NCBI RefSeq assembly: GCF_023634655.1
Contig: NZ_JAMKMS010000016.1
Span: 1 to 64,000 of the forward strand
Direction of reading: 5' to 3'
Length of the DNA stretch: 64,000 nucleotides
Source of the DNA: Vibrio methylphosphonaticus
GTDB taxonomy: Bacteria; Pseudomonadota; Gammaproteobacteria; Enterobacterales; Vibrionaceae
A program made the position numbers and the translations under genes. Positions 36,128 through 44,148 of the stretch are shown in pieces; the first letter of the stretch is position 1, and the number at the start of each line of letters is the position of its first letter. A model generated the notes under the pieces. The model had not been told where the DNA came from, did not search any database, and saw only the letters and a program-made list of their open reading frames with translations.

Positions 36128-36492
36128 GTGACACACCTGAAAACAATGCCTTTGACGGTGACGATTTGAGCTTTGATGACTTTCAGCTAGAAGGGTTTGA
36201 TAACGATATACCGCTGAGTGCCCCCGTTACACCTCAGCGTGACCTTAGCTTTTTTAAAAGTATTCCTGTCACCGTCACCCTTGAAGTCGCCAGTAAAGAA
36301 ATCGCGTTAGGTGAGTTAATGAGTGCCGGTGAAGGCAGCGTGATTGAGTTAGACAAACTCAATGGTGAACCTCTCGATGTGAAAGTGAATGGCTCACTAA
36401 TGGGGCACGCAGAAGTTGTTGTCATCAATGACAAATACGGGTTAAAGCTGATCGACGTAGTGGACTCCGCACTAACAACAATGGGGCAATAG
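36124..36492 (+). CDS. fliN: Lateral flagellar switch protein FliN
   Basis: A 122-residue protein with an acidic N-terminus and a C-terminal SpoA domain (about 45-118: IPVTVTLEVASKEIALGELM, DVKVNGSLMGHAEVVVINDKYGLKL), the pattern of FliN in the C-ring base that also docks FliH. The start overlaps the fliM stop by four bases. Confidence 0.95.
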   Translation: MSDTPENNAFDGDDLSFDDFQLEGFDNDIPLSAPVTPQRDLSFFKSIPVTVTLEVASKEIALGELMSAGEGSVIELDKLNGEPLDVKVNGSLMGHAEVVVINDKYGLKLIDVVDSALTTMGQ

Positions 36493-36495
36493 TTA

Positions 36496-37290
36496 GTGTC
36501 TCATCCGCTTACTCACAAGGTTATGACATCGGTCAAACACCACCTCACTTTACTGTGCCACCTTCCTTGGAAGCTCATCGTACTGGTGAGCTTAATCAGT
36601 TTTCCTGTTGCCGCTGATAACGGATTAACGTTTTTAACCGTCAATGATGGTCAGACCGATCAAGCGTATAGCGTCAAATTGCAGATTTTGCTGCTCATGA
36701 CTGCGTTGAGCTTTTTGCCAGCCTTTATTTTAATGGCCACCAGCTTCACACGAATCATTGTTGTCTTAGCGATTTTGCGACAGGCGCTTGGTCTGCAGCA
36801 GAGCCCGCCTAATCGCGTGTTAGTCGGCATTGCACTTAGCCTGAGTATTTTAATCATGCGTCCGGTCTGGAGTGACGTTTATCAAAATGCCTTCCAACCA
36901 TACGACCAAGGTGAAATAACCTTAATGCAGGCATTTTCTACTGCAGAAAAGCCTGTACGTCATTTTATGTTGGCACAAACCCAGCAAAACGCATTGGAGC
37001 AGATGTTGCGAATTGCCAATGAACCTCTTAATCAAAATGTCGAGGATATTTCGTTTGCGGTGATTTTGCCGGCCTTTGTGATTAGCGAACTAAAAACCGC
37101 CTTTCAAATTGGTTTCATGCTGTTCATCCCTTTCCTCATCATCGACCTTGTCGTGGCCAGTGTTCTAATGGCGATGGGGATGATGATGCTTTCGCCACTC
37201 ATTGTTTCGCTGCCCTTTAAGCTTGTGGTCTTTGTATTAGTGGATGGCTGGGCGATGACCGTGGGTACGCTCTCGGCCAGTTTTGGATAG
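36496..37290 (+). CDS. fliP: Lateral flagellar export gate protein FliP
   Basis: FliP forms the export gate with FliQ and FliR. The 264-residue precursor has a signal peptide (ending FPVAAD) and four membrane spans, with ALSFLPAFILMATSFTRIIVVLAILRQALGLQQSPPN and FLIIDLVVASVLMAMGMMMLSP, both highly conserved. The start is GTG at 36496 or ATG at 36523; neither has a good ribosome site, so coupling to fliN is likely. There is no fliO between fliN and fliP. Confidence 0.95.
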   Translation: MSHPLTHKVMTSVKHHLTLLCHLPWKLIVLVSLISFPVAADNGLTFLTVNDGQTDQAYSVKLQILLLMTALSFLPAFILMATSFTRIIVVLAILRQALGLQQSPPNRVLVGIALSLSILIMRPVWSDVYQNAFQPYDQGEITLMQAFSTAEKPVRHFMLAQTQQNALEQMLRIANEPLNQNVEDISFAVILPAFVISELKTAFQIGFMLFIPFLIIDLVVASVLMAMGMMMLSPLIVSLPFKLVVFVLVDGWAMTVGTLSASFG

Positions 37291-37304
37291 TACAAGGACC
37301 AACT

Positions 37305-37574
37305 ATGACTCCAGAAATGACCGTCACGCTATTTTCTAATGCCATCTGGCTTATCATCAACATGGTGATGGTACTGGTTCTCCCTGGGTTAGGAGTGGGG
37401 TTGATTATTGCCATTTTCCAAGCCGCCACACAAATACAAGAACAAACCTTAAGCTTCTTACCTAAATTACTCGCGACCCTGTTAATGGTGATTTTTGCAG
37501 GCCACTGGATGCTACGAAAAATCATGGAGCTGTTCGATTACCTGTTCCACAACATCCCTGGGATGATTGGCTGA
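37305..37574 (+). CDS. fliQ: Lateral flagellar export gate protein FliQ
   Basis: An 89-residue protein with two membrane spans and the conserved LPGLGVGLIIAIFQAATQIQEQTLSFLPKLLA segment of FliQ. It overlaps the fliR start (TGATG). Confidence 0.96.
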   Translation: MTPEMTVTLFSNAIWLIINMVMVLVLPGLGVGLIIAIFQAATQIQEQTLSFLPKLLATLLMVIFAGHWMLRKIMELFDYLFHNIPGMIG

Positions 37575-38350
37575 TGCAACTAACCTTTGCCGATCTCTCA
37601 CAATGGCTGGGGCAACTGTGGTGGCCCTTTTTTCGCGTTGGTGCGGCATTCCTTTCTTTACCCTTTTTTGGTGATGCGCTGATTCCGATTTGGGTACGCA
37701 GCTTGCTCGCGCTGTCCATCGTCGTCATTACCGCTCCGCTTATGCCACCAATGCCTGCGGTCGAATTATTTTCGATGACATCCTTGTTCCTTGCCTTTGA
37801 ACAAGCGCTATGGGGGGTATTTTTCGGTCTGATTTTGCATCTGTTTTTTACTATTTTCACCATGCTTGGACAAATTGTTTCCATGCAAATGGGGCTCGGT
37901 ATGGCCATCATGAATGACCCAGTCAACGGGCTGTCGGTGGCGATTCTAGGACGGATATTTTTACTGCTCTCCACCCTGTTGTTTTTAGCACTAGAAGGCC
38001 ACCTTTTAGTGATTGATATTCTAGTACAAAGCTTTGTGATCTGGCCTGTAGGTTCTGGTCTCAGCATGAGCGCGCTCAATCAAGTCATCGGACTCTTTGG
38101 CTGGATGTTTGCTTCCGCCCTTGCGCTCGCACTGCCTGCTATTGTTTCCATGTTACTTGCCAATATCAGCTTTGGTGTGATGAATCGCGCCGCACCTAGC
38201 TTAAATGTCTACGCGCTCGGTTTTCCAATGACCATGCTGCTTGGTCTATTCAGTATCTTGCTCACCGTTACTGGCATTCCAAGTCGCTATACCGCCTTAG
38301 TTCATGAGGTGCTTCGCCATCTCAACGGATTTGTTGTGGGGGGCGTATGA
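37574..38350 (+). CDS. fliR: Lateral flagellar export gate protein FliR
   Basis: A 258-residue polytopic protein with about six spans. It shows the FliR patterns FFRVGAAFLSLPFFGD, GLGMAIMNDP and SFGVMNRAAPSLNVYALGFPMTMLLG. It completes the FliP5Q4R1 gate. Start and stop overlap fliQ and flhB. Confidence 0.96.
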   Translation: MQLTFADLSQWLGQLWWPFFRVGAAFLSLPFFGDALIPIWVRSLLALSIVVITAPLMPPMPAVELFSMTSLFLAFEQALWGVFFGLILHLFFTIFTMLGQIVSMQMGLGMAIMNDPVNGLSVAILGRIFLLLSTLLFLALEGHLLVIDILVQSFVIWPVGSGLSMSALNQVIGLFGWMFASALALALPAIVSMLLANISFGVMNRAAPSLNVYALGFPMTMLLGLFSILLTVTGIPSRYTALVHEVLRHLNGFVVGGV

Positions 38351-39474
38351 GCGAACAATCTAGCCAAGATAAATCAGAAAAAGCCTCACCGCAAAAGGTC
38401 AAAAAAGCGCGCCAAGAGGGACAAATCCCGCGGGCCAAAGAATTCTCCTCCGCGGTTATCTTCCTTGCCGTAGCGCTGTTTTTTAATAGCCAACTGCCCA
38501 GTATTTGGGCGCATATTTCCGGTGTTTTTCGTTTCAATATGAGCCTGACTCGCGAGGATCTTGATAACCCAATGCAAATGATTGAGCAGCTCGGTCATAG
38601 CTTAGGGATCCTGATCGACATGCTGCTGCCCATGTTCCTAGTTATTGTGATTGTCGCGGTTGCCAGCAGCCTGATTTTAGGTGGCTGGATGTTTCGCCCC
38701 GCCAACGTCCAACCAAAGCTCAGCAAACTCAGTCCACTGGCCGGCATTAAACGCATGTTTTCTACCCGCTCACTGGCCGAGTTACTCAAATCAACGTTCA
38801 AGGTTTCGGTCATTTTTGCTCTGCTCTACAGCTACCTCAACAGTAATCTTCAACACTTGTTAGGCATGCAACAGCTCACCCTAAACCAAGGTGTCACCAT
38901 GGTGATGACCATTTTGTTCGAGGGCTTACTATTGATGGGGGTGGCACTGTTGATATTCGGCGTCATCGATATTCCGTATCAACGCTGGGAACACCTAAAA
39001 CAGCTCAAAATGACCAAACAAGAGCTCAAAGAAGAGTACAAAAATAATGAGGGGCGACCGGAAGTCAAACAACGGATTCGACAAATCCAGCAACAGTTTG
39101 CCCGTCGTAAAATAGAAAAAACCGTGCCGAAAGCGGACGTGGTGATCACCAACCCCACGCATTATGCCGTGGCATTAAAATACGACACCAGCCTATCGGA
39201 CGCGCCATTTGTGGTGGCAAAAGGTATTGATGAAACCGCGATGCACATCCAGCGCATCGCGCGAGAAAATCAGGTGGAGATATTAAACTCACCGCCCCTG
39301 ACACGATCGATTTATCACACGACTGCGATAGAACAAGCGATACCGAGTCAGCTCTATATTGCGGTCGCACATATCCTGACCTACGTCATGCAGCTGAGAT
39401 CGTTTCGCCGTGGAGCAGGAGAGAAACCGCTGCCGATACCGCAGTTTTCGATCCCAAAACATTTACAACACTAG
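38347..39474 (+). CDS. flhB: Lateral flagellar export switch protein FlhB
   Basis: FlhB controls the change of export substrates from hook to filament. The 375-residue protein has a charged N-terminus, four membrane spans (about 32-50, 88-112, 145-165, 185-208) and the cytoplasmic autocleavage site NPTH at residues 269-272, the same place as in E. coli. Partner of FliK in hook length control. Confidence 0.97.
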   Translation: MSEQSSQDKSEKASPQKVKKARQEGQIPRAKEFSSAVIFLAVALFFNSQLPSIWAHISGVFRFNMSLTREDLDNPMQMIEQLGHSLGILIDMLLPMFLVIVIVAVASSLILGGWMFRPANVQPKLSKLSPLAGIKRMFSTRSLAELLKSTFKVSVIFALLYSYLNSNLQHLLGMQQLTLNQGVTMVMTILFEGLLLMGVALLIFGVIDIPYQRWEHLKQLKMTKQELKEEYKNNEGRPEVKQRIRQIQQQFARRKIEKTVPKADVVITNPTHYAVALKYDTSLSDAPFVVAKGIDETAMHIQRIARENQVEILNSPPLTRSIYHTTAIEQAIPSQLYIAVAHILTYVMQLRSFRRGAGEKPLPIPQFSIPKHLQH

Positions 39475-39513
39475 CTTTGAAATGACGGCATTTATATTGA
39501 GTGCAGAACACCA

Positions 39514-39581
39514 CTATCACTCATCGCCAGCTATCACTCGTCGCCAACTATCATTTGTCGCCGACTATCATTTGTCGCCGA
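39514..39581 (+). repeat. Tandem repeat, four 17-bp units between flhB and flhA
   Basis: Four direct copies of CTATCAYTYRTCGCCRR: units 3 and 4 are identical (CTATCATTTGTCGCCGA), unit 2 differs at four positions and unit 1 at five or fewer; a partial CTATAG follows. The tract sits in the 128-base gap between flhB and flhA, an unusually wide spacer in this otherwise tightly packed operon. No function is evident. Confidence 0.9.
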
Positions 39582-39602
39582 CTATAGAAAAAAGGAACCT
39601 TC

Positions 39603-41696
39603 ATGTTGAACCGAATCAAACAACTTCAGCGAACCAGCAAAGGGTACATTGGTATCCCTGTCGTGCTGCTGATGATTCTGGCGATGGTTATTTTACCACT
39701 TCCACCTTTATTGTTGGACGCCTTATTCACCTTCAATATTGTCCTCGCGATACTGGTACTGCTGGTCAGTACCACCGCGAAGCGACCATTAGACTTCTCT
39801 ATTTTCCCAACCATTTTGCTTATCGCGACGCTCATGCGATTAACGCTCAATGTCGCCTCTACTCGAATTGTCCTATTGGAAGGGCATCAAGGTGGCGATG
39901 CAGCAGGTAAAGTTATTCAAGCGTTTGGGGAAGTCGTGATCGGCGGCAATTACGTGGTCGGTATGGTGATATTTGTCATTTTGATGATCATCAACTTTGT
40001 CGTTATCACCAAAGGTGGCGAGCGTATTTCCGAAGTCTCCGCGCGTTTCACCCTCGATGCACTGCCAGGCAAACAAATGGCTATCGATGCCGACCTAAAT
40101 GCGGGGTTAATCGATCAAGAATCGGCAAGACAACGTCGACAAGAAGTGGCAAACGAGGCCGACTTCCACGGCTCTATGGACGGTGCTTCAAAGTTTGTTC
40201 GCGGCGATGCCATCGCCGGTTTAATGATTCTCTTCATTAATATTATTGGTGGTATCAGTATCGGGGTATTTGAGCACGGTCTTGCTGCCTCAGAAGCGTT
40301 TAAAACCTACGCCCTGCTGACCATCGGTGATGGCCTAGTCGCACAAATTCCGTCTCTACTCTTGGCAACCTCCGCCGCTATCATCGTGACTCGTATTAAC
40401 GACAGCGAAAATAGCATGGCTGAGACCATGCAAAAGCAATTGCTGGCCACCCCGGCGACTTTATTCACTGTGGCAACCGTCATGTTGATCATCGGTATGG
40501 TTCCCGGCATGCCGCATCTGGCCTTTTTTACCTTTGCCGCAGCGCTTGGATTTGCTGGCTGGCGACAATCCAAATCCACCCCTGACGATCCACAACTGGA
40601 TGAGGTCGCAGCGATCTCTCAAGTGATGCACGACAATCCTGATGTTGCACTAGCTTGGGAAGATATTCCCCACGTACACAGTTTGTCATTGGCGCTTGGC
40701 TATCGCTTAGTCCACTTGGTCAATAAAGAGCAAGGCGCACCGCTTGCACAGCGTATTCGAGGGGTACGTAAAAACCTCTCAGAACAAGTGGGTTATTTAC
40801 TGCCAGAAGTCGCCATACGAGACAATTTAAACCTCAAGCCCAATCAATACACCTTGTCACTCAACGGAGAAATTATTGAAGAAGGCTTGATTGAACCCGA
40901 CCGACTCATGGCCATTGCCGTAGGCGAAACCTACGGAGAAATTGACGGCATTTTGGGCAGCGACCCCGCCTATCACCTGCCGGCGGTGTGGATCACGCAT
41001 CAAGATAAGGCCAAAGCGCTCAATATGGGCTATCAGGTGGTTGACGACGCGACCGTGATTGCCACTCACATCAGTAAAATAATGAAAACGCACCTTGCCG
41101 AGCTTTTTAATCATGATGACGTCGATGCCATGAACCTGCGTTTGAGCCAACAAGCGCCTAAACTTTGCGAAGCGTTAAGTGCAGCATTAAGCCTGTCACA
41201 GCAATTAAAGGTGTACCGACAACTGCTTGTCGATCAGGTGCCTCTTAAAGATATTCGCACCATTGCCAATACCATGCTGGAATCGGCTGAAAATACCAAA
41301 GACCCGATTTTACTCGCGGCCGATGTCCGTTGCGCGCTGCGTCGTACATTGGTGAACTTGATCGCAGGTCAACGCAAAGACTTAAATGTGTATGCGCTGT
41401 CCGATGAACTCGAGCAGATGTTAATGACGTCTCTGCAACAAGCGCAAGCTAGCGGCACAGTCATGCTCGATAGTTTCCCGATTGAGCCTAATATACTCAA
41501 TCAATTCCAACAAAACATGCCGTTAATCAAGCAGCAACTTAAACAACAAGGGCTGGCACCAATCTTGTTGGTGATGCCGCAATTAAGGCCTTTACTCGCT
41601 CGCTATGCACGTACGTTTTCACAAGGATTAGCGGTACTGTCATACAACGAAATTCCAGATAACAAACAGATAAATGTGGTAGGAAACCTTGGATAA
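39603..41696 (+). CDS. flhA: Lateral flagellar export protein FlhA
   Basis: FlhA forms the nonameric export ring. The 697-residue protein has eight N-terminal membrane spans (about 20-330), the FHIPEP signature region (SIFPTILLIATLMRLTLNVASTRIVLL), DALPGKQMAIDADLNAG, and a large cytoplasmic domain that receives chaperone-substrate complexes. AAGGA precedes the ATG. The last 8 bases overlap the next gene. Confidence 0.97.
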   Translation: MLNRIKQLQRTSKGYIGIPVVLLMILAMVILPLPPLLLDALFTFNIVLAILVLLVSTTAKRPLDFSIFPTILLIATLMRLTLNVASTRIVLLEGHQGGDAAGKVIQAFGEVVIGGNYVVGMVIFVILMIINFVVITKGGERISEVSARFTLDALPGKQMAIDADLNAGLIDQESARQRRQEVANEADFHGSMDGASKFVRGDAIAGLMILFINIIGGISIGVFEHGLAASEAFKTYALLTIGDGLVAQIPSLLLATSAAIIVTRINDSENSMAETMQKQLLATPATLFTVATVMLIIGMVPGMPHLAFFTFAAALGFAGWRQSKSTPDDPQLDEVAAISQVMHDNPDVALAWEDIPHVHSLSLALGYRLVHLVNKEQGAPLAQRIRGVRKNLSEQVGYLLPEVAIRDNLNLKPNQYTLSLNGEIIEEGLIEPDRLMAIAVGETYGEIDGILGSDPAYHLPAVWITHQDKAKALNMGYQVVDDATVIATHISKIMKTHLAELFNHDDVDAMNLRLSQQAPKLCEALSAALSLSQQLKVYRQLLVDQVPLKDIRTIANTMLESAENTKDPILLAADVRCALRRTLVNLIAGQRKDLNVYALSDELEQMLMTSLQQAQASGTVMLDSFPIEPNILNQFQQNMPLIKQQLKQQGLAPILLVMPQLRPLLARYARTFSQGLAVLSYNEIPDNKQINVVGNLG

Positions 41697-42501
41697 TCTC
41701 ACTTCAAATCAAGCGCTGTATTACTATCTCAGCCAGTTGATCGGTCAGCACGTCGTGACGGAAGACGACCAATTGATCTTTTCTGCATTCGAAGCCAATG
41801 ACATTCATCATGCTTGTCAGGCGATTCGAGATACTGACACTGGTGAGATTGAGTACCAACACCTCACCCTGCGCTTTGGTAGCCATAGTGAACAAAGTGT
41901 GTATCAATTCGATTTGTCGACGTCGATGCGATTTTGCTTGGATCTCTACAGCTTATATTTGGCCGTGCGGCAAACGAAATTTCAGATTGAAACATTCCAC
42001 CCTGATCTCATCAGCAATGTCGTTGTTCCCATCAGTCACGATGCACTGTTATGGCAACAAGGGCAGTTTTTCCTACAACAGATCATACGCTTTCATGCTG
42101 GCGCGTTTTATCACATCATCCCCTCGTTGCAATTAAGTGATACCAGTACGCTGCATCCTGAAACTCAACCACTGAGCGAAACTCTCAAAGACTATGCTTA
42201 CGCATTGTGGTTTGATATTTCACCCTCTCAAATGCAGCTCGACCATTTGCTGCCACTCGCACCGGATGCCTTTAAAATTGCGGTAACGATTGAGAGCAAA
42301 CAAGATCGCAGCGACTTATTACCATTAGTGCGTTTTTGTCGGCTACATAAAATCAAATGGGTCGCTGGGCGCATCTGTAGTCAAGAGGAACTCACCCAGT
42401 TCAAACGGCTTGGTGCGAGCTATTATTTCGGCTATTTCAGTGATTTACCCACCGCCATGTCATTTAAATCGTTTGGCGATGCGCATAATGAAGTGATGTG
42501 A
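41689..42501 (+). CDS. Degenerate EAL-like protein downstream of flhA
   Basis: A 270-residue protein with a TTG start (AGGA 4 bases upstream, overlapping flhA). No ATG occurs before residue 80. The C-terminal half resembles the second half of an EAL domain: LWFDISPSQMQLDHLLPLAPDAFKIAV matches the region around DDFGTG and LKID, and WVAGRICSQEELTQFKRLGASYYFGYF matches VAEGVET-EQL-LG-QGY, but the catalytic acidic residues (EAL glutamate, DDF pair, KID aspartate, AEGVE glutamate) are absent. It cannot be an active c-di-GMP phosphodiesterase. Position between flhA and flagellin suggests a regulator of lateral flagella. Confidence 0.65.
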   Translation: MDNLTSNQALYYYLSQLIGQHVVTEDDQLIFSAFEANDIHHACQAIRDTDTGEIEYQHLTLRFGSHSEQSVYQFDLSTSMRFCLDLYSLYLAVRQTKFQIETFHPDLISNVVVPISHDALLWQQGQFFLQQIIRFHAGAFYHIIPSLQLSDTSTLHPETQPLSETLKDYAYALWFDISPSQMQLDHLLPLAPDAFKIAVTIESKQDRSDLLPLVRFCRLHKIKWVAGRICSQEELTQFKRLGASYYFGYFSDLPTAMSFKSFGDAHNEVM

Positions 42502-42559
42502 GGTTCTAGGTTCTAGGTTCTAGGTTCTAGGTTCTAGGTTCTAGGTTCTAGGTTCTAGG
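42501..42559 (+). repeat. Short tandem repeat (AGGTTCT)8
   Basis: Eight perfect copies of the heptamer AGGTTCT (42501-42556) followed by AGG. The first base is the last base of the TGA stop of the EAL-like gene. The array lies about 300 bases upstream of the lafA start. Perfect identity suggests recent expansion and slippage. Each unit also contains CTAG. Confidence 0.97.
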
Positions 42560-42853
42560 AGATCATGTGGGACGACCCATTATCGTCAACGAAAGCGAAT
42601 AATATCGCCCCACTCTTTACTCCCACTCTTAACTCTCACCCTCTCCTCTAGGAGTTAGCCACCAGGTACCGCTCTATACCCATAAACCGCTTTACCCCTC
42701 CTTTCGCTTGAACCAACCTCACACATTCACGTCCAATTTCAACAATTTGGCTATTTTTTTCACTTTCGAGTTAATCCTAGAAATTAACTGACCGCCTCTT
42801 GTTAGTGAGCGGGGCGATAGTCCCAAATTGATAGTGATTCAAGGAGAACGACA
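42560..42853 (+). other. lafA leader and promoter region
   Basis: This gap must carry the flagellin promoter, expected to be read by LafS. A GGGGCGATAG block (42808-42817) resembles the sigma28 -10 element GCCGATAA, but no TAAA -35 stands at the right distance, so I do not assign the promoter firmly. AAGGAG lies 9 bases before the lafA ATG. The 42620-42730 part is pyrimidine-rich with no coding potential. Confidence 0.45.
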
Positions 42854-43720
42854 ATGGCTTTATCAATGCACACGAACTACGCGTCGCTAGTGACACAAAA
42901 CACACTGAACAATACCAGCGGTCTACTTAATACTGCAATGGAGCGTTTAAGCACAGGCTACCGCATCAATTCAGCAGCGGATGACGCAGCAGGTCTACAA
43001 ATTTCGACTCGTTTAGAATCACAAACTCGTGGTATGAATGTCGCGATGCGTAATGCACAAGATGGCATTTCTATGATGCAAACGGCTGAAGGGTCAATGG
43101 ATGAAATGACCAACATCGTTTACCGTATGAACGATCTTGCTACTCAAGCATCGAATGACACCTCTTCTACGGCAGATAAAACAGCACTTAATAAAGAGTT
43201 CCAACAGCTAAACGAAGAACTTGTCAATATCATGGACTCAACCAACTTCGGTGGCCAAAAATTATTCAATACGACTGGATTTGCAGCTGGCCCGGTGAAT
43301 ATGCAAATCGGTACTAACTCTGGCGAGCAACTTTCTGTCGATGTGTCTGCCGACATTACCGCGTTAAACACTACCGTGGGCGCAGCGGGTGGTTTCGCTC
43401 TTGGTGATATTACAACAGCTGCGGGCGCACAAACTGCTTTGGATACATTGACAGGCGCCAATGGCGACGCTGGCGTGCTGGCTGATATCGGTACCACACG
43501 TTCTAGCTTTGGTGCCAACATTAACCGCCTAGAGCACACCATTGCCAACCTAGGCAACATGGTTGAAAACACTTCAGCAGCGAAAGGTCGTATCACAGAT
43601 GCTGACTTCGCGGTTGAATCTTCAAACATGACGAAAAACCAAATGCTAATGCAAGCCGGCACAACCGTGCTTTCACAAACAAACCAAATGCCTAGCATGG
43701 CGATGTCACTGCTACGCTAA
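42854..43720 (+). CDS. lafA: Lateral flagellin LafA
   Basis: The filament protein of the swarming flagellum. The 288-residue flagellin has conserved D0/D1 ends: LNNTSGLLNTAMERLSTGYRINSAADDAAGLQIS at the N-terminus and RITDADFAVESSNMTKNQMLMQAGTTVLSQTNQMPSMAMSLLR at the C-terminus, with a short alanine- and threonine-rich variable centre (about 150-205). Its size fits LafA of V. parahaemolyticus. Single flagellin gene in the cluster; transcribed alone or with readthrough into fliD. Confidence 0.97.
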   Translation: MALSMHTNYASLVTQNTLNNTSGLLNTAMERLSTGYRINSAADDAAGLQISTRLESQTRGMNVAMRNAQDGISMMQTAEGSMDEMTNIVYRMNDLATQASNDTSSTADKTALNKEFQQLNEELVNIMDSTNFGGQKLFNTTGFAAGPVNMQIGTNSGEQLSVDVSADITALNTTVGAAGGFALGDITTAAGAQTALDTLTGANGDAGVLADIGTTRSSFGANINRLEHTIANLGNMVENTSAAKGRITDADFAVESSNMTKNQMLMQAGTTVLSQTNQMPSMAMSLLR

Positions 43721-43736
43721 TTTGGCCTCATCTTTG

Positions 43737-43776
43737 ATAACGGTTGTGATGGCACTCTATCTAACTCAACCGTTAT
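43737..43776 (+). other. Inverted repeat after lafA
   Basis: ATAACGGTTG (43737-43746) and CAACCGTTAT (43767-43776) form a perfect 10-bp stem with a 20-base loop, without a T-run. It lies just after the lafA stop and may protect the abundant flagellin mRNA from 3' decay. Confidence 0.6.
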
Positions 43777-43819
43777 TATGGATACGAAGAGTTTTCCTTT
43801 ATTCGCTCTTCATCCGTCC

Positions 43820-43846
43820 TTGACCTCCCTCGGGAGGTTTTTTTAT
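43820..43846 (+). terminator. Terminator of lafA
   Basis: ACCTCC (43823-43828) pairs with GGAGGT (43833-43838) around CTCG, followed by TTTTTTTA. Confidence 0.85.
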
Positions 43847-44063
43847 TACGGCCACTTACGCCTACACCGTCGTAAATCTGAACCCATATCCCACAATGCC
43901 CAACGAACTCTTCAATGCAGTTAACAGTTGCATGATATCAGCCGCCTTATTGTTCTAGTGAAAAACCATTATTCGCGGAAAGCGGAAATTAGCCACTGGA
44001 AATCCGGCTTCCGCCACTTGCAAACCTAAAACATAAACAACTGATTTAAAACAAAATAAATCA

Positions 44064-44079
44064 TGGCATATATCTTGAT
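44064..44079 (+). promoter_or_regulatory. Possible sigma54-like promoter of fliDST
   Basis: TGGCAT-N5-TTGAT has the right -24/-12 spacing and a perfect TGGCA, but the -12 box has GA instead of GC. It lies about 70 bases upstream of fliD. It is a weak candidate; late fli genes would more usually depend on LafS. Confidence 0.3.
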
Positions 44080-44148
44080 TTGTTTACTATTCACCTCTGA
44101 GCTGTTCACGATAACAATCATACAGCCAGCATGATTAGGAGCATTCTA

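Noticed and set aside
37522..38079. 185-codon frame antisense to fliR
   Set aside because: A shadow frame of a membrane protein gene, with low-complexity composition and no ribosome site.
42808..42817. Sigma28 promoter of lafA (GGGGCGATAG)
   Set aside because: The -10-like block is good but no TAAA -35 lies 14-16 bases upstream, so I describe it only as a resemblance.
43144..43698. Long reading frame antisense to lafA (184 codons)
   Set aside because: It mirrors the codon pattern of flagellin; no ribosome site and no domain. A shadow of lafA.
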